From positions 2,072,501-2,136,500 of the forward strand of contig NC_012623.1 in assembly GCF_000022485.1 (NCBI RefSeq): a stretch of DNA of 64,000 nt, in the 5' to 3' direction. This document shows positions 19,136 through 27,911 of the stretch, in pieces. Position 1 is the stretch's first letter, and every line of letters starts with the position of its first letter. The notes below the pieces were generated by a model that did not search any database, was not told where the DNA came from, and saw only the letters and a program-made list of their open reading frames with translations. Both the position numbers and the translations under genes were made by a program. This DNA comes from Sulfolobus islandicus Y.N.15.51. Its GTDB lineage: Archaea; Thermoproteota; Thermoprotei_A; Sulfolobales; Sulfolobaceae.

Positions 19136-19401
19136 CAATTTGTTAAAAATCCAATTTTTATATCTTCTGATAAGACTGCTTTGAATTTTCTTAAGATATT
19201 CTACAAAGTATAAAATACCTAATTAACGTACAAAATATTTTTTAGGTAAATTTAAACTATACTTTCTAGATAAAAAGTAAAAATTTTCGAGCAATAATTA
19301 GCAATATATGGAAATTTGAAGAACTAATACTATCCTTTATTTCAATATGTATTTTTTAATGTTAGTTATAGAGATAATATATAAATTAGTATGCTAGATT
19401 A
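19136..19401. other. Non-coding spacer
   Basis: No ORF and no recognisable RNA gene or repeat. It is A+T-rich and precedes the diverged MITE copy. Confidence 0.4.
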
Positions 19402-19530
19402 TACTTTGTTGAATATCTCAATTTTCTTAGATATTAAGCTCATTAAATTTTCTTAAATTCAAAAATTAAGCGTTTATTTGAAAGTAAGTTTCACGTTAGT
19501 TTTGATAAAAATTAAAACAATCCACAAAGT
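19402..19530 (+). mobile_element. MITE-like repeat, copy 3 (diverged)
   Basis: About 129 bp related to 6193-6325 in the same orientation. Shared blocks are TCAATTTTCTTA.ATATTAAGCTCATT.AATTTTC and TTAGTTTTGATAAAA with the end CCACAAAG. It is more diverged than copies 1 and 2. It again lies a short distance (118 bp) before a surface-protein gene. Confidence 0.6.
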
Positions 19531-19648
19531 AACAATTATATATATATCTATAAATTGCTTAATATCGTTAAATTTTTATAATGAAATATGATAGTTAGAC
19601 CTAGTCTTCTAATGAATTCGAAGAAAAACAATATGTTAAAATTTTCAA

Positions 19649-20407
19649 ATGTACACTAGATTTAAAAATACTAGAAACTTACGTAAAATTAGTGAGAGCG
19701 TGAATACAAAACTCATAGCTGCAATCTCAATAGCTACAGCACTAGCGACTCTATTAGTCTATCAAGCATTTGTAGTAGGTTTCGTAGTAAGCAATCAAAC
19801 TACTGGATCAGTAGTTCAAATAAACGCTGAAAATGCCTTATTACAGATAGATCCAATAGAATTTACTACATTCTCTGGAAATGGAGGCCTTACTATAACA
19901 TTACCTCCGATAGCACCAGGTACTGCAGATTATGCTGCAGAAATAGATCCAGGTGATTCCACTCCGACAGTGATGTATTCAGCAGCCTATTTGTTTGCAA
20001 TAGCTGAAGTACAATTCAATTATCCTGGTAACAGCAATGCACAAGCAGCACTGTTCGCAAGCTTAGAAGATGTTCAAGCAAACAACTTGCCAATAACAAT
20101 ACTAGTATTAGCAAATCCAAGCAATAACCTAATACAAAAATTAGCAAACTTCCCTAATAACGAGATCCAAATTCAAGTAGTTAGTCCTGGTAAGGTTAAT
20201 ATTAATGGCCAGCAATTTTGGGTATTAGCAGCTTATGGTTTACCAAGTAATATTGCAAGCAAGATAGGAACTACATCAATTACTATAGGATCTGAGGGTG
20301 CTGGTGCAAACATTTACTTCTTAATATTGCTAGGAAGTTCTGGCACATTACCACCTCAAGGCGTAACATTTAGCGCAGCTCTAAACCTATATGGCTATCA
20401 AAGCTAG
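19649..20407 (+). CDS. Small secreted strand-rich surface (possible filament) protein
   Basis: A 252-residue protein. The first 20 residues are basic, then one hydrophobic segment follows (LIAAISIATALATLLVYQAFVVG, split here by the family pattern), and the rest is Ala/Asn/Gln-rich beta sequence with few charges and no Cys. The composition and layout (short signal, then a single beta-sandwich-sized domain starting SNQTTGSVVQINAENALLQI) resemble Sulfolobales thread or pilus-like subunits that polymerise by donor-strand exchange. That is a suggestion from architecture only. The third MITE copy lies upstream and an IS5 element follows 22 bases after its stop. Its GC content is noticeably higher than the flanks, as expected for a highly expressed structural gene. 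Confidence 0.6.
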   Translation: MYTRFKNTRNLRKISESVNTKLIAAISIATALATLLVYQAFVVGFVVSNQTTGSVVQINAENALLQIDPIEFTTFSGNGGLTITLPPIAPGTADYAAEIDPGDSTPTVMYSAAYLFAIAEVQFNYPGNSNAQAALFASLEDVQANNLPITILVLANPSNNLIQKLANFPNNEIQIQVVSPGKVNINGQQFWVLAAYGLPSNIASKIGTTSITIGSEGAGANIYFLILLGSSGTLPPQGVTFSAALNLYGYQS

Positions 20408-21305
20408 TTAGGAGGTTAGGAGTCGTTAAGTGCTTTGTGGGCTACTTCAGAATTATACAAAGATTTATAACTAATTATATCGAGTATTACCCATGGGAAA
20501 GAGTAAGTACAAGAGGGATTGGCACAAGTACGACGAGAACGTCATAACGAGATATACCCTAATGTTCCCCTTCTACGTCTTCGAACACTGGTTAACTAGC
20601 AGAGGAGAATAGGAATGCCAAGAAAACCTACAAGGCACCAAAGGAGTTCAACGAATTCCTAGCATTCCTCCACACCTACCTTATAGGGCCATAGAAGGAG
20701 TATTGAGAGCATTAGAAAGACTGAAAATCATCCCAACAAGCCTAGACTACTCAACAATATGGGAAAGAGTAAGAAACACGAACATAACATTCCCAGAGGC
20801 AAATGACGAACTTGAAGTAATAGCAGATACAACGGGAATAAGCACAAACAAGGGAGGACAATACATTATTGCCAAGTGGGGAAAAACCAAGGACTCAAAA
20901 TTCCTCAAGATTGAAATAGTAATTGATAAGGACCAATTCAACGTAATAAACGCTGAAGTAACCAGCAACGAGGTTCAGACTGCAGTTAAGACGGTTAAGG
21001 ATTTACAAGATAAGGGAAAGAAGGTCAAGAAGTTTTATGGAGATAAAGCTTATGATGCTAATGAGGTTTACAAGACCGGGGTTGAGGTTGTTGCCCCACC
21101 TAGGAAGAACGCTTCTACTAGGCGTGGCCATCCTGCTAGGAGAAAGGCTGTAAGGGAGTTCAAGAAGTTGGGTTATAATCTTTGGAGGGAGGAGAAGGGT
21201 TATGGTGTTAGGTGGAGGATTGAGTCCTTGTTCTCTGCTGTGAAGCGTACTTTTGGGGAATCTGTTAGGGCTACAAGGCACTACATGCTGACGCCTCTAA
21301 CAAAC

Positions 21306-22466
21306 CTATGGGGATAACGAGTCTAGCGCGTCTCCCACGTCGAAGTCCTTGACATTAACTTCCTTACCCCTAGGAATCCTAAAACTCTTCTTGACAACTC
21401 CCTTGTAAACACCGTCCTTTATAACATGATAACAAATGCTTGCAAGCTTTCCGGCAAGAGCACAAGTAGCTTGAGTAACACTCTTCCCCCTAGCAATAAG
21501 CCTCTCATAATACCCTTTAAAAGGCTCAAGACCCCTAGCAACCTTGGCAACCAAGTAGAGAGCTCTACGCAAATACTTATTACCCCTAATCATACCGGAG
21601 TGAGACTCGCTATCACCACTCTGCTTAGTTTTGGGTGCAAAGCTTGCATAAGCCCTAGCAGCCTTAGAACTGGAAAAACGGGAAACATCACCGAACTCAG
21701 CGTAAATAGTTGCAGCACTAATCAAACCAATTCCGGGGATCTTACTCAACTCAATTACTGGTTTTGGAATCTTGGAAATTATCATATCCTCAACCTCCTT
21801 AATCATTTTCTCCAAGTTTTTTAACAGTTCAACTAATTGTTTTAACGCTAGTTTTTCCGCGTCGTTTAAGTTTCTCCCTAGTTTTTCTTTTAGTTCCTCC
21901 TTCTCTTCCTTGCTTAGTCCCTCCCCCTTTACTAGCTTTTCAAGTAGTTTTCTTCCCTTCTTGTCGAATGGTTGTATTTTATATCCCGCGAATTCTAATA
22001 TTTTCCTTATCTCGTTCTTTACTTGTGTTGTCTTCTCTACTAAGCTTTCCCTATATCTCGTTAGTTCTCTTAGCTCCATTATTTCTCCTGTTGGTATGTA
22101 TGATCCCTTGATTACTCCGGTCATGTGTGCTACTAGTAACCTTTGTGCGTCGAGTTTGTCTGTCTTTTTCCCTAGTATTTCTGTTAGGTGTAGTGGGTTT
22201 ATTACTGTTACCTTGTATCCTTTTTCCGTTAGTTTTTCGTGTAGGTAGAAGTAATATATTCCAGTTGCCTCTATTATTCCTTCCTTATATTCTCCTAGGA
22301 ATTTAATTAGTTCCTCTATTCCCTCGTTGTCGTGGTTGAATTCCTTTACCTCCTTGACGTATACTGCTGATTTTTCTTGTTCTACTACTAGTTCTCCCTT
22401 TGCTGCTGTTAGTTTGCTTTGTGAAATATCAATTGCGAAGGCCTTGTTTGTAACTTTTAATTCCAT
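21306..22466 (-). CDS. IS110-family DEDD recombinase
   Basis: A 386-residue recombinase. The N-terminal RuvC-like domain has the first Asp in AFAIDISQSKLT, the Glu in IIEATGIYYFYL and two Asp in KTDKLDAQRLLVAH (DEDD set complete). A coiled-coil follows (about 185-225). The C-terminal Tnp20 domain shows the helix-hairpin-helix IPGIGLISAATIYAEFG and the nucleophile region KQSGDSESHSGMIRGNKYLR, where a Ser is the expected catalytic residue. The frame is intact and the gene looks functional. The enzyme family excises and inserts its element with a structured guide (bridge) RNA encoded in the leader. Confidence 0.92.
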   Translation of the reverse strand: MELKVTNKAFAIDISQSKLTAAKGELVVEQEKSAVYVKEVKEFNHDNEGIEELIKFLGEYKEGIIEATGIYYFYLHEKLTEKGYKVTVINPLHLTEILGKKTDKLDAQRLLVAHMTGVIKGSYIPTGEIMELRELTRYRESLVEKTTQVKNEIRKILEFAGYKIQPFDKKGRKLLEKLVKGEGLSKEEKEELKEKLGRNLNDAEKLALKQLVELLKNLEKMIKEVEDMIISKIPKPVIELSKIPGIGLISAATIYAEFGDVSRFSSSKAARAYASFAPKTKQSGDSESHSGMIRGNKYLRRALYLVAKVARGLEPFKGYYERLIARGKSVTQATCALAGKLASICYHVIKDGVYKGVVKKSFRIPRGKEVNVKDFDVGDALDSLSP

Positions 22467-22760
22467 GCTTGTGTATTACGCGTTTCTCGAGATATTTTTT
22501 GTTCTCATAATACCTTGTTTTCTTTGCATAGTGTTAAGTGTTTCAGCCCCTAGAGTATTTTGTTACAACCTCCTACTCGGGGGTTTTTATCCCCTCTTGT
22601 TAGATCGTTCTAGGGGCTTCACAGCTAGCCTTGTAGATGGGGTTTTATCCCCATGTTTTCTATGAGCTTATGTTGTTTTTCTCCTTACTTGTTTATTTCC
22701 TTTTCTCTTGTAATACTTGGTTTTATTCGTTCTCTTGTTTTGCGTGGATTGCCCCGTAGG
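22467..22760 (-). ncRNA. Candidate bridge RNA leader of the IS110 element
   Basis: 294 non-coding bases between the IS right boundary and the recombinase start, the position of bridge RNA in IS110-group elements. Predicted stems are AGCCCCTAG (22545-22553) with CTAGGGGCT (22610-22618), enclosing GGGGGTTTTTATCCCC, and ATGGGG (22637-22642) with CCCCAT (22649-22654). Directly beside the last stem, 22636-22628 reads CTACAAGGC on the minus strand, identical to the left insertion junction at 21271-21279. That is what a target-binding loop would show. Exact RNA ends are unknown. Confidence 0.6.
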
Positions 22761-23008
22761 AGTTTTTTAGGACAAGTGGTTGAGGCTAAGCTCAAGTTCT
22801 GGGCTTATGCATGGATGGTCCACTTGGCTAATTCTTTAGTTGGTAGAGCTCCGGGTATTAGGGTGTGAGCTTGCGAATAACGTTGAAATAAATATTAATT
22901 ACTGAAAAATTCTCAGTGTATCATATCATGCTTATGAAATAAATTGAAGAGGTCAACAAAGCATGGTCAAAGAGCTTAGGAAGTTCGGAGGGAGTATTAA
23001 AGAAAGAA

Positions 23009-23562
23009 ATGACTATATTTATACCTAATTTTAATTATTATGAAAAATTGATAAATATTACTGATAAACAATTGCAAATTCAAACGGGGGGTTATACTAT
23101 AATATTAAATATTAGTTTTAATGGTATCATGAGTTATCCTTATGGTAACATACCTTTTAATGCTAATAATTCAATTCTAATATATATATATATATAGGAT
23201 ATCCTAACATAACTGTTAATGTAGTTAATGATCCTAAGATATCAGGTAATTTCTATAAACAAGTATATGTTAATCTTGAAAGTGGATATAATTACGCCTA
23301 TTTCTATTTTGGTGGATTTCTTTTACTTCTAGGTATTGCTGCAGTTTTTATCAGATTACCCAGTATTTACGATGTTATAAGGAGGCAATCAGTAAGAGGA
23401 CCTTCACCACCATCTACAAACATGTTAATAGAGATAAACAATTTGGAAGATTTCCTCAGAGTAGTTAAGCAATATGGTAAAGTTCCAATAGCTTTTGACA
23501 ACGGATTTTATATAATTGATAATGACGTTGTTTATGTGTATTATAATAAAAAATCTAATTAA
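23009..23562 (+). pseudogene. Truncated surface protein gene, frame broken at a (TA)8 tract
   Basis: The upstream frame (23009-23197, from MTIFIPNFNYYEKL to NANNSILIYIYI) runs into a stop inside a TA repeat. The downstream frame continues without a break from the repeat to 23562: GYPNITVNVVNDPKISGNFY, a membrane helix (YAYFYFGGFLLLLGIAAVFI) and a cytoplasmic tail (INNLEDFLRVVKQYG). Removal of one TA unit (or addition of two) joins them in one frame. The 5' part, including any signal peptide, is missing because the IS5 element ends at 22964. It was probably an extracellular beta-domain protein with a single anchor. Confidence 0.65.
23181..23196 (+). repeat. (TA)8 microsatellite at the frame break
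   Basis: Eight TA units exactly where the reading frame of the surface-protein remnant changes. The codon phase is 2 (mod 3) before and 1 (mod 3) after, so a change from 8 to 7 units restores the frame. Confidence 0.8.
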
Positions 23563-24440
23563 TATTTTAAATATTAAATAATTTTTCTAATAAATAAAGA
23601 TATTATAGCTTTTAATCTAATATGATTATTATAATTCTTTAAAATATTTATTTTCTATTAATATTTTCTTAATTTAATCTTAAACTTTAATATTCTTTAT
23701 GAATTTGGCCTAATATGTAAAGCCAACTTTAAATGTAGTCAGTAACCTATAATATAGTAAGTCAAAACGATCTTCAGACAAAATATAATAAGATGAAGGT
23801 TGAGCACATTGTGAATTGCGTTTAAACCGTTACACTGAAGTTAGCGGAAATATCTTGACTCATAATTTATATACATTTCAGTTAGTAGGAAATTGACTTT
23901 TGCATTCGAACGTATATAAACTTACAAGTTATACTATAAAAAAGGAATTCATGAGTAAAACATTTATACATTTCAATTTTTTAGGGCTCAAGATAAATCC
24001 TCAACGGGAAAATTTCTTTCTGGTTGTTAGGGGAAATAAATGGTAACGCCAAACAGTTAATTTAAAACCATTAGAGGATTAACGTTACCTTCTACAAATG
24101 ATCTAACAATTCTAACGTTAAGATAGTAACGCACTAATTAGCGAGTACAGTACATCCTAAAAATTAGCATTAAAAAGCTCAATATCACTCACTCTATTGA
24201 AAGAAAGGATAACATTTCAGACACAAATTAACACATTATTAAACTGAAAAAAAATGCATACAAGCCTTTCTAATCTTTTTTTCTTTTTTTTTTCTTCAAT
24301 TCTATATAAATTCACTGAATATAAACTTTACTCTTTTCCGATACTTTTATACTAGCCTACTATTAGCTTGTATCAACCTGCTATACAATGGTAATATAGG
24401 AGCAGAAATCTATTTATAAAAATAAAGCGTTTTATACTAT
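23563..24440. other. Long A+T-rich spacer
   Basis: No ORF longer than a few dozen codons and no recognised repeat. Short inverted motifs occur near GGTAACG (24040) and CGTTACC (24084), too weak to name. The last 40 bases hold a TATA-like sequence for the next gene. Confidence 0.4.
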
Positions 24441-24743
24441 ATGAGTCGAAAGAGAAATAGAATGGAGATAATAGCCAATATTTTAGAAGAATGTAAAGGA
24501 GGAATTAAGAAGACTAGATTAATGTATAAAACTAACTTAAGCTATGGACTATTCTGTAAATATACTAGATTACTAGAAAAAAAGGGTTTAATAACTTTTG
24601 TTGATAATGAATATAGGCTGACCGCTAAGGGATATGATTACCTAAATAGAGTAAAAGAATATATTAATCTCTTGAAAAAGCTTAAGGAGATGAGGGAATC
24701 TTTAGAGGATTTAAAGGATGAAAAACAATTAATTAAGAGATGA
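24441..24743 (+). CDS. Winged-helix transcriptional regulator (HTH_45-like)
   Basis: A 100-residue paralogue of the protein at 12539-12850. The winged helix covers about residues 8-72 (MEIIANILEECKGGIKKTRL, LLEKKGLITFVDNEYRLTAK) and a C-terminal coiled coil follows (EYINLLKKLKEMRESLEDLK). TTTTATACTATATG just before the start suggests a leaderless transcript. A membrane protein gene follows after 24 bases in the same direction and is probably co-transcribed, so the pair may act as regulator plus membrane partner. Confidence 0.75.
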   Translation: MSRKRNRMEIIANILEECKGGIKKTRLMYKTNLSYGLFCKYTRLLEKKGLITFVDNEYRLTAKGYDYLNRVKEYINLLKKLKEMRESLEDLKDEKQLIKR

Positions 24744-24767
24744 TATATAGTAAAGAGGCTAAAAATT

Positions 24768-25391
24768 TTGTTTAATATATTACCTCTGACTACTTTTTTG
24801 CTTGCAATTATTTTTGGAATATTAACAGAGATAGCTATGAGAAAATATACAAAACAGATAGATAGAAAACAAAAGGAAATCAGCATGAAAAAGACTTTAG
24901 ATTTTTTGATTTTCTTAACAGAGTTAGTAAGTGATAGCAACGTTACTGATTTACTCCAAGAAATAATGATATATATTACTAGTATGAAGGGAAAAGATTG
25001 GGATCAAATATATAATGCTACAATGAAAAAACTAAAACCAATTCAAGATCAATTGAATCAAATTTTAAATCAAATTGAAGAACTAATGAATATACAAAGA
25101 ATAGCAAGAAAGATAAGATTTTACAATAGATTATTTAGAGAATTGCTTATCTTATTAATCTTAACTATTGCTATTTTAATACCCTTTTCAATAATTAGGA
25201 GCTTACTAAACTTCTATTTCTATGCAATATTATTAGCTATTGGTGAGTTCATAATTACATTAATAATATTTTTATTATTAATAATTAACTATAATAAATT
25301 AAATATAAATATAATTAAGGAAAATTCTAAGAAAAACACTACAATGGTATACAAGAACAGCAGTAATAATATATCATATTTTATGAATTAA
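24768..25391 (+). CDS. Membrane protein of unknown function
   Basis: A 207-residue protein starting at TTG. There is one N-terminal membrane helix (ILPLTTFLLAIIFGILTEIA), a cytoplasmic helical region of about 90 residues with coiled-coil character (IQDQLNQILNQIEELMNIQR), and two closely spaced helices near the C-terminus (LLILLILTIAILIPFSIIRS and YAILLAIGEFIITLIIFLLL). No family was recognised. It follows the winged-helix gene closely. Confidence 0.6.
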   Translation: MFNILPLTTFLLAIIFGILTEIAMRKYTKQIDRKQKEISMKKTLDFLIFLTELVSDSNVTDLLQEIMIYITSMKGKDWDQIYNATMKKLKPIQDQLNQILNQIEELMNIQRIARKIRFYNRLFRELLILLILTIAILIPFSIIRSLLNFYFYAILLAIGEFIITLIIFLLLIINYNKLNINIIKENSKKNTTMVYKNSSNNISYFMN

Positions 25392-25986
25392 ATTCATTTT
25401 TCATATTTAGAATCAACACTGGAGCATAGAGTAGGAAAATAAATTAATACGCCATTCCAACTTTCCTTATGCTTTCATTTTTCACGTAATTATTCAGATA
25501 GAACCCTAATTAGTGTTACCTTCCAACTCTTTTACCTCTGTAACTATAATGAAATATATCTGGAGAAGATAAGGCAATCTTACGTACTAGGAATCTAACT
25601 CCTCGTTAATCTTCCAGAACGTTAGTTTAAAATGAGAATTTTACCTTAGGAAAATAGTAATACTACGAAATATCAATTATCGGAAATACAATTCCTTTTA
25701 CTTCGTTTTTCTAGAACATAAAAGCTGACTTCTCATTTTAAGACTTTATAATCCTAATATTTCAGGAAAGTTATTAGACTTAACTAAACTCTTCATAGCC
25801 CTAGACACAGTTGTTATATAGAATCTGATCTAGGTGGAGTCCTTCAATTAATAATGATAATAAGGCTTAAGAAATTGCTGGAAATACTAACATAAATTAT
25901 CTTAACACACACAAAAAACCTAACCGTTTACGAAAGGTAATACTAACCTTTTAGGATGGTATACGAATTAAAATTTATTGAATCAA
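25392..25986. other. A+T-rich spacer between convergent genes
   Basis: Nothing recognisable: no ORF, no tRNA-like cloverleaf, no match to the repeats elsewhere in the window. Confidence 0.4.
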
Positions 25987-26664
25987 TTATTTCCATTTAA
26001 CAGAGTAATGTCCAGTGCTAAACGGAAAGGATAGATTTAACTTAAGTGTATTATTGCTATTAAATGGACATTTTATTCTCGTATCTTCCCCATTTATTGA
26101 ATAAAATATTCCATAGTCTTTGGGATTAAAATGAAATTTAACATTAAGACTAAAATTGAATATATTCGGATATAGATTATATTTTATAAATTTCCAATTA
26201 TTATCTGATTCAATCAAATGAAAATATTTACTTTTAACCGATACTGTATTCCACGATGGTAAATCGTGATCTAAGCTAAAATTTTTAGTATACTTAGAAT
26301 AGTTTATAATAGATTCCTTAATTCTTATTTTCTCATATCCTATTACTCTTGCTAAGATCTCCTTCACTTCTACTAGATATAATTTAGTTGTTGTGGGTAT
26401 TATATTTATTAAGATTTCAGATTGAGCCCCTTCATGATCATTGGTAATATTGGTTAGTATTGAAATGTTGTATACAAAGTACTTAGGAAAATCACCTAGA
26501 AGTAATAAACGATTTCTTCTTCTTTTAACTATCTCATTCCTCGTCAAGAATTGAATAAATTTATGTATATTCTTAAGATTTTTTTCTTTAAGTTCAGAAA
26601 TATCTAAATAGCCTCTCATTTTTAATTCTTCAATTGTTAGTGCACAATCATAGAGGTTCACCAT
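25987..26664 (-). CDS. Protein of unknown function with possible N-terminal winged helix
   Basis: A 225-residue protein that was not recognised. The first 55 residues are helical with a basic strand (ALTIEELKMRGYLDISELKE, FIQFLTRNEIVKRRRNRLLL), consistent with a small winged helix. The rest is predicted mostly beta (LYLVEVKEILARVIGYEKI; FSLNVKFHFNPKDYGIFYS) without membrane helices. The layout resembles the next ORF (27150-27911), although no close sequence similarity is evident. Base composition is as A+T-rich as the surrounding non-coding DNA, typical of integrated accessory DNA. Confidence 0.5.
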   Translation of the reverse strand: MVNLYDCALTIEELKMRGYLDISELKEKNLKNIHKFIQFLTRNEIVKRRRNRLLLLGDFPKYFVYNISILTNITNDHEGAQSEILINIIPTTTKLYLVEVKEILARVIGYEKIRIKESIINYSKYTKNFSLDHDLPSWNTVSVKSKYFHLIESDNNWKFIKYNLYPNIFNFSLNVKFHFNPKDYGIFYSINGEDTRIKCPFNSNNTLKLNLSFPFSTGHYSVKWK

Positions 26665-27149
26665 AACTATATCTACTCTCGAAATATTATAAGCAATATA
26701 GTAAAACTGTCCAGAAATAGTTTATACCAAATCTCAAAATCATACATGTAATCTATTATTACATGATATAGCTTTCTATCTAGTAAAGCCAGAATATTAT
26801 AAAGCAGTTATATATAGAATTTTTATTAATGAAATAAATAATTTTGGCTGTCATGCGTATACTATCTTAAAATGTAGTTAGCTTTTTCAGAAACATCTTA
26901 GCATTATTTTTAACACTGGTCCTTAGATATTATCTCCCATTTATTTATGATAATACAGGGCTTAACAATTTAGATTTTTATTACAAATTATATCTAGTTG
27001 ATAAAAATAATTATAAGCAAAACGACGTTAATGTTCTTGTATAGTTCCATTAAACTACTGTTAAAAAGAGTAAATTCGAAATGAAACAAGAATTGGCTCT
27101 TCCTTTATTATTTTATCTAAATATATTAATGTAAAATTTTGTTATAAAA
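26665..27149. other. Spacer without recognised features
   Basis: 485 A+T-rich bases between two minus-strand ORFs. No repeat or RNA gene was seen. Promoter elements for the 25987-26664 ORF are expected in its left part. Confidence 0.4.
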
Positions 27150-27911
27150 TTATATATGAAACCAGAATTTAATTGATCTACAACTTGACAATTTGATAAT
27201 CTTCACTTCATGAAATGTTTTTCCTTGCTTTTCTTCTATTATTTCGACATCAGGTGGATACTCTAGCCTAACTGATTTTATTACTCTTTTCTCGTTTTTA
27301 GTTAAGTAAGTTTTAGCACTATATGTCATAACATAATTTATAGATTCTGTGATAAAGTAATCCATAGGAGGAAAATACTTTAGATAGAACTCATATTCAT
27401 AATTATAAGTTTCTCCTGGCTTAATCTCAATATCACTATCAAGGTAAAATATATAGTACTTATCTGAAATATTCTTAGTTAAATCTATTTCATAATTATT
27501 CCTGCCCTTAAATATAAACGGCATATCTAAAAGTACGTCTCCGAAAATTTTGACTATAATCCCTTTTAAAGGTAATATCGAGTTGTTATATAGCCTATTC
27601 TTGATTAAATGCTTCATTATTATATGATTATCAGTAATTTTAATTATTTCATTTATAACGCTATATTCTAAAGAAACTACAGTATTTTGTAATATTGTAT
27701 AACCATTTTCTCCAAGACCCAAATCTTTACACTCAGCTATCAAACCAATTGTTTTCCCTTTTTCCAATAAGTTTGTAAGAGTTTGAGGATGAAACATTGT
27801 CTCCCTTCTTATTTGGGAAAAGGTCACACATAACGAACCATTACGATAAATTAATTTACTAATTACCTCAGCTACTTTCATCAGATTTGGCTCAACCTTT
27901 ACGTAGCTCAT
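27150..27911 (-). CDS. Protein of unknown function with winged helix and beta domain
   Basis: A 253-residue protein that was not recognised. Residues of about 8-75 look like a winged helix (MKVAEVISKLIYRNGSLCVT, FSQIRRETMFHPQTLTNLLE). Residues 105-253 are strand-rich with the sandwich-like blocks IKPGETYNYEYEFYLKYFPP and TKNEKRVIKSVRLEYPPDVE. No signal peptide or membrane helix is seen, so it is probably a cytoplasmic DNA-binding protein with a ligand or partner domain. Confidence 0.5.
   Translation of the reverse strand: MSYVKVEPNLMKVAEVISKLIYRNGSLCVTFSQIRRETMFHPQTLTNLLEKGKTIGLIAECKDLGLGENGYTILQNTVVSLEYSVINEIIKITDNHIIMKHLIKNRLYNNSILPLKGIIVKIFGDVLLDMPFIFKGRNNYEIDLTKNISDKYYIFYLDSDIEIKPGETYNYEYEFYLKYFPPMDYFITESINYVMTYSAKTYLTKNEKRVIKSVRLEYPPDVEIIEEKQGKTFHEVKIIKLSSCRSIKFWFHI

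Larger units (their letters stand above)
21278..22760 (-). mobile_element. IS110-family element (about 1.48 kb)
   Basis: The boundaries are defined by comparison with the uninterrupted IS5 sequence at 17581-17790: IS5 stops after GTTAGGGCTACAAG (21277) and resumes at 22761. There are no inverted ends, as usual for IS110. It holds one recombinase gene on the minus strand, only 28 bp after its stop, and a long structured 294-bp leader before its start. The length is close to that of the ISC1491 class of Sulfolobus, but identity was not checked. Confidence 0.85.
20493..22868 (+). pseudogene. IS5-family transposase, frameshifted and interrupted
   Basis: The protein starts MGKSKYKRDWHKYDENVITR at 20493, hits a stop at 20610 and loses frame. 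It resumes at 20703-21277 with the DDE blocks VIADTTGIS, KKFYGDKAYDANEV and VRWRIESLFSAVKRTFGESV, is cut after VRAT, and finishes beyond the IS110 element at 22762-22868 (FLGQVVEAK..., ending RAPGIRV). The three catalytic acids are present but no single polypeptide can be made. The second copy at 17581-17790 confirms the join. Confidence 0.85.
20430..22964 (+). mobile_element. IS5-type element split by an IS110 insertion
   Basis: The left end GTGCTTTGTGGGCTACTTC (20430-20448) pairs imperfectly with the reverse complement of 22946-22964. Transposase fragments on the plus strand lie at both sides of an inserted IS110 element (21278-22760). Without the insertion the IS5 element would be about 1.05 kb. 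Its right end truncates the surface gene remnant that starts near 23009. The same end sequence closes the MITE copies at 3290, 6193 and 19402. Confidence 0.8.

Noticed and set aside
21426-22665. Ser/Phe-rich plus-strand frames across the IS110 recombinase
   Set aside because: Antisense to an intact recombinase; no family features.
17581-22964. 200-bp inverted repeats as an invertible switch around the LamG and filament-like genes
   Set aside because: The repeats are explained by two copies of the same IS5 3' end; inversion remains possible but no specific switch signal is seen.
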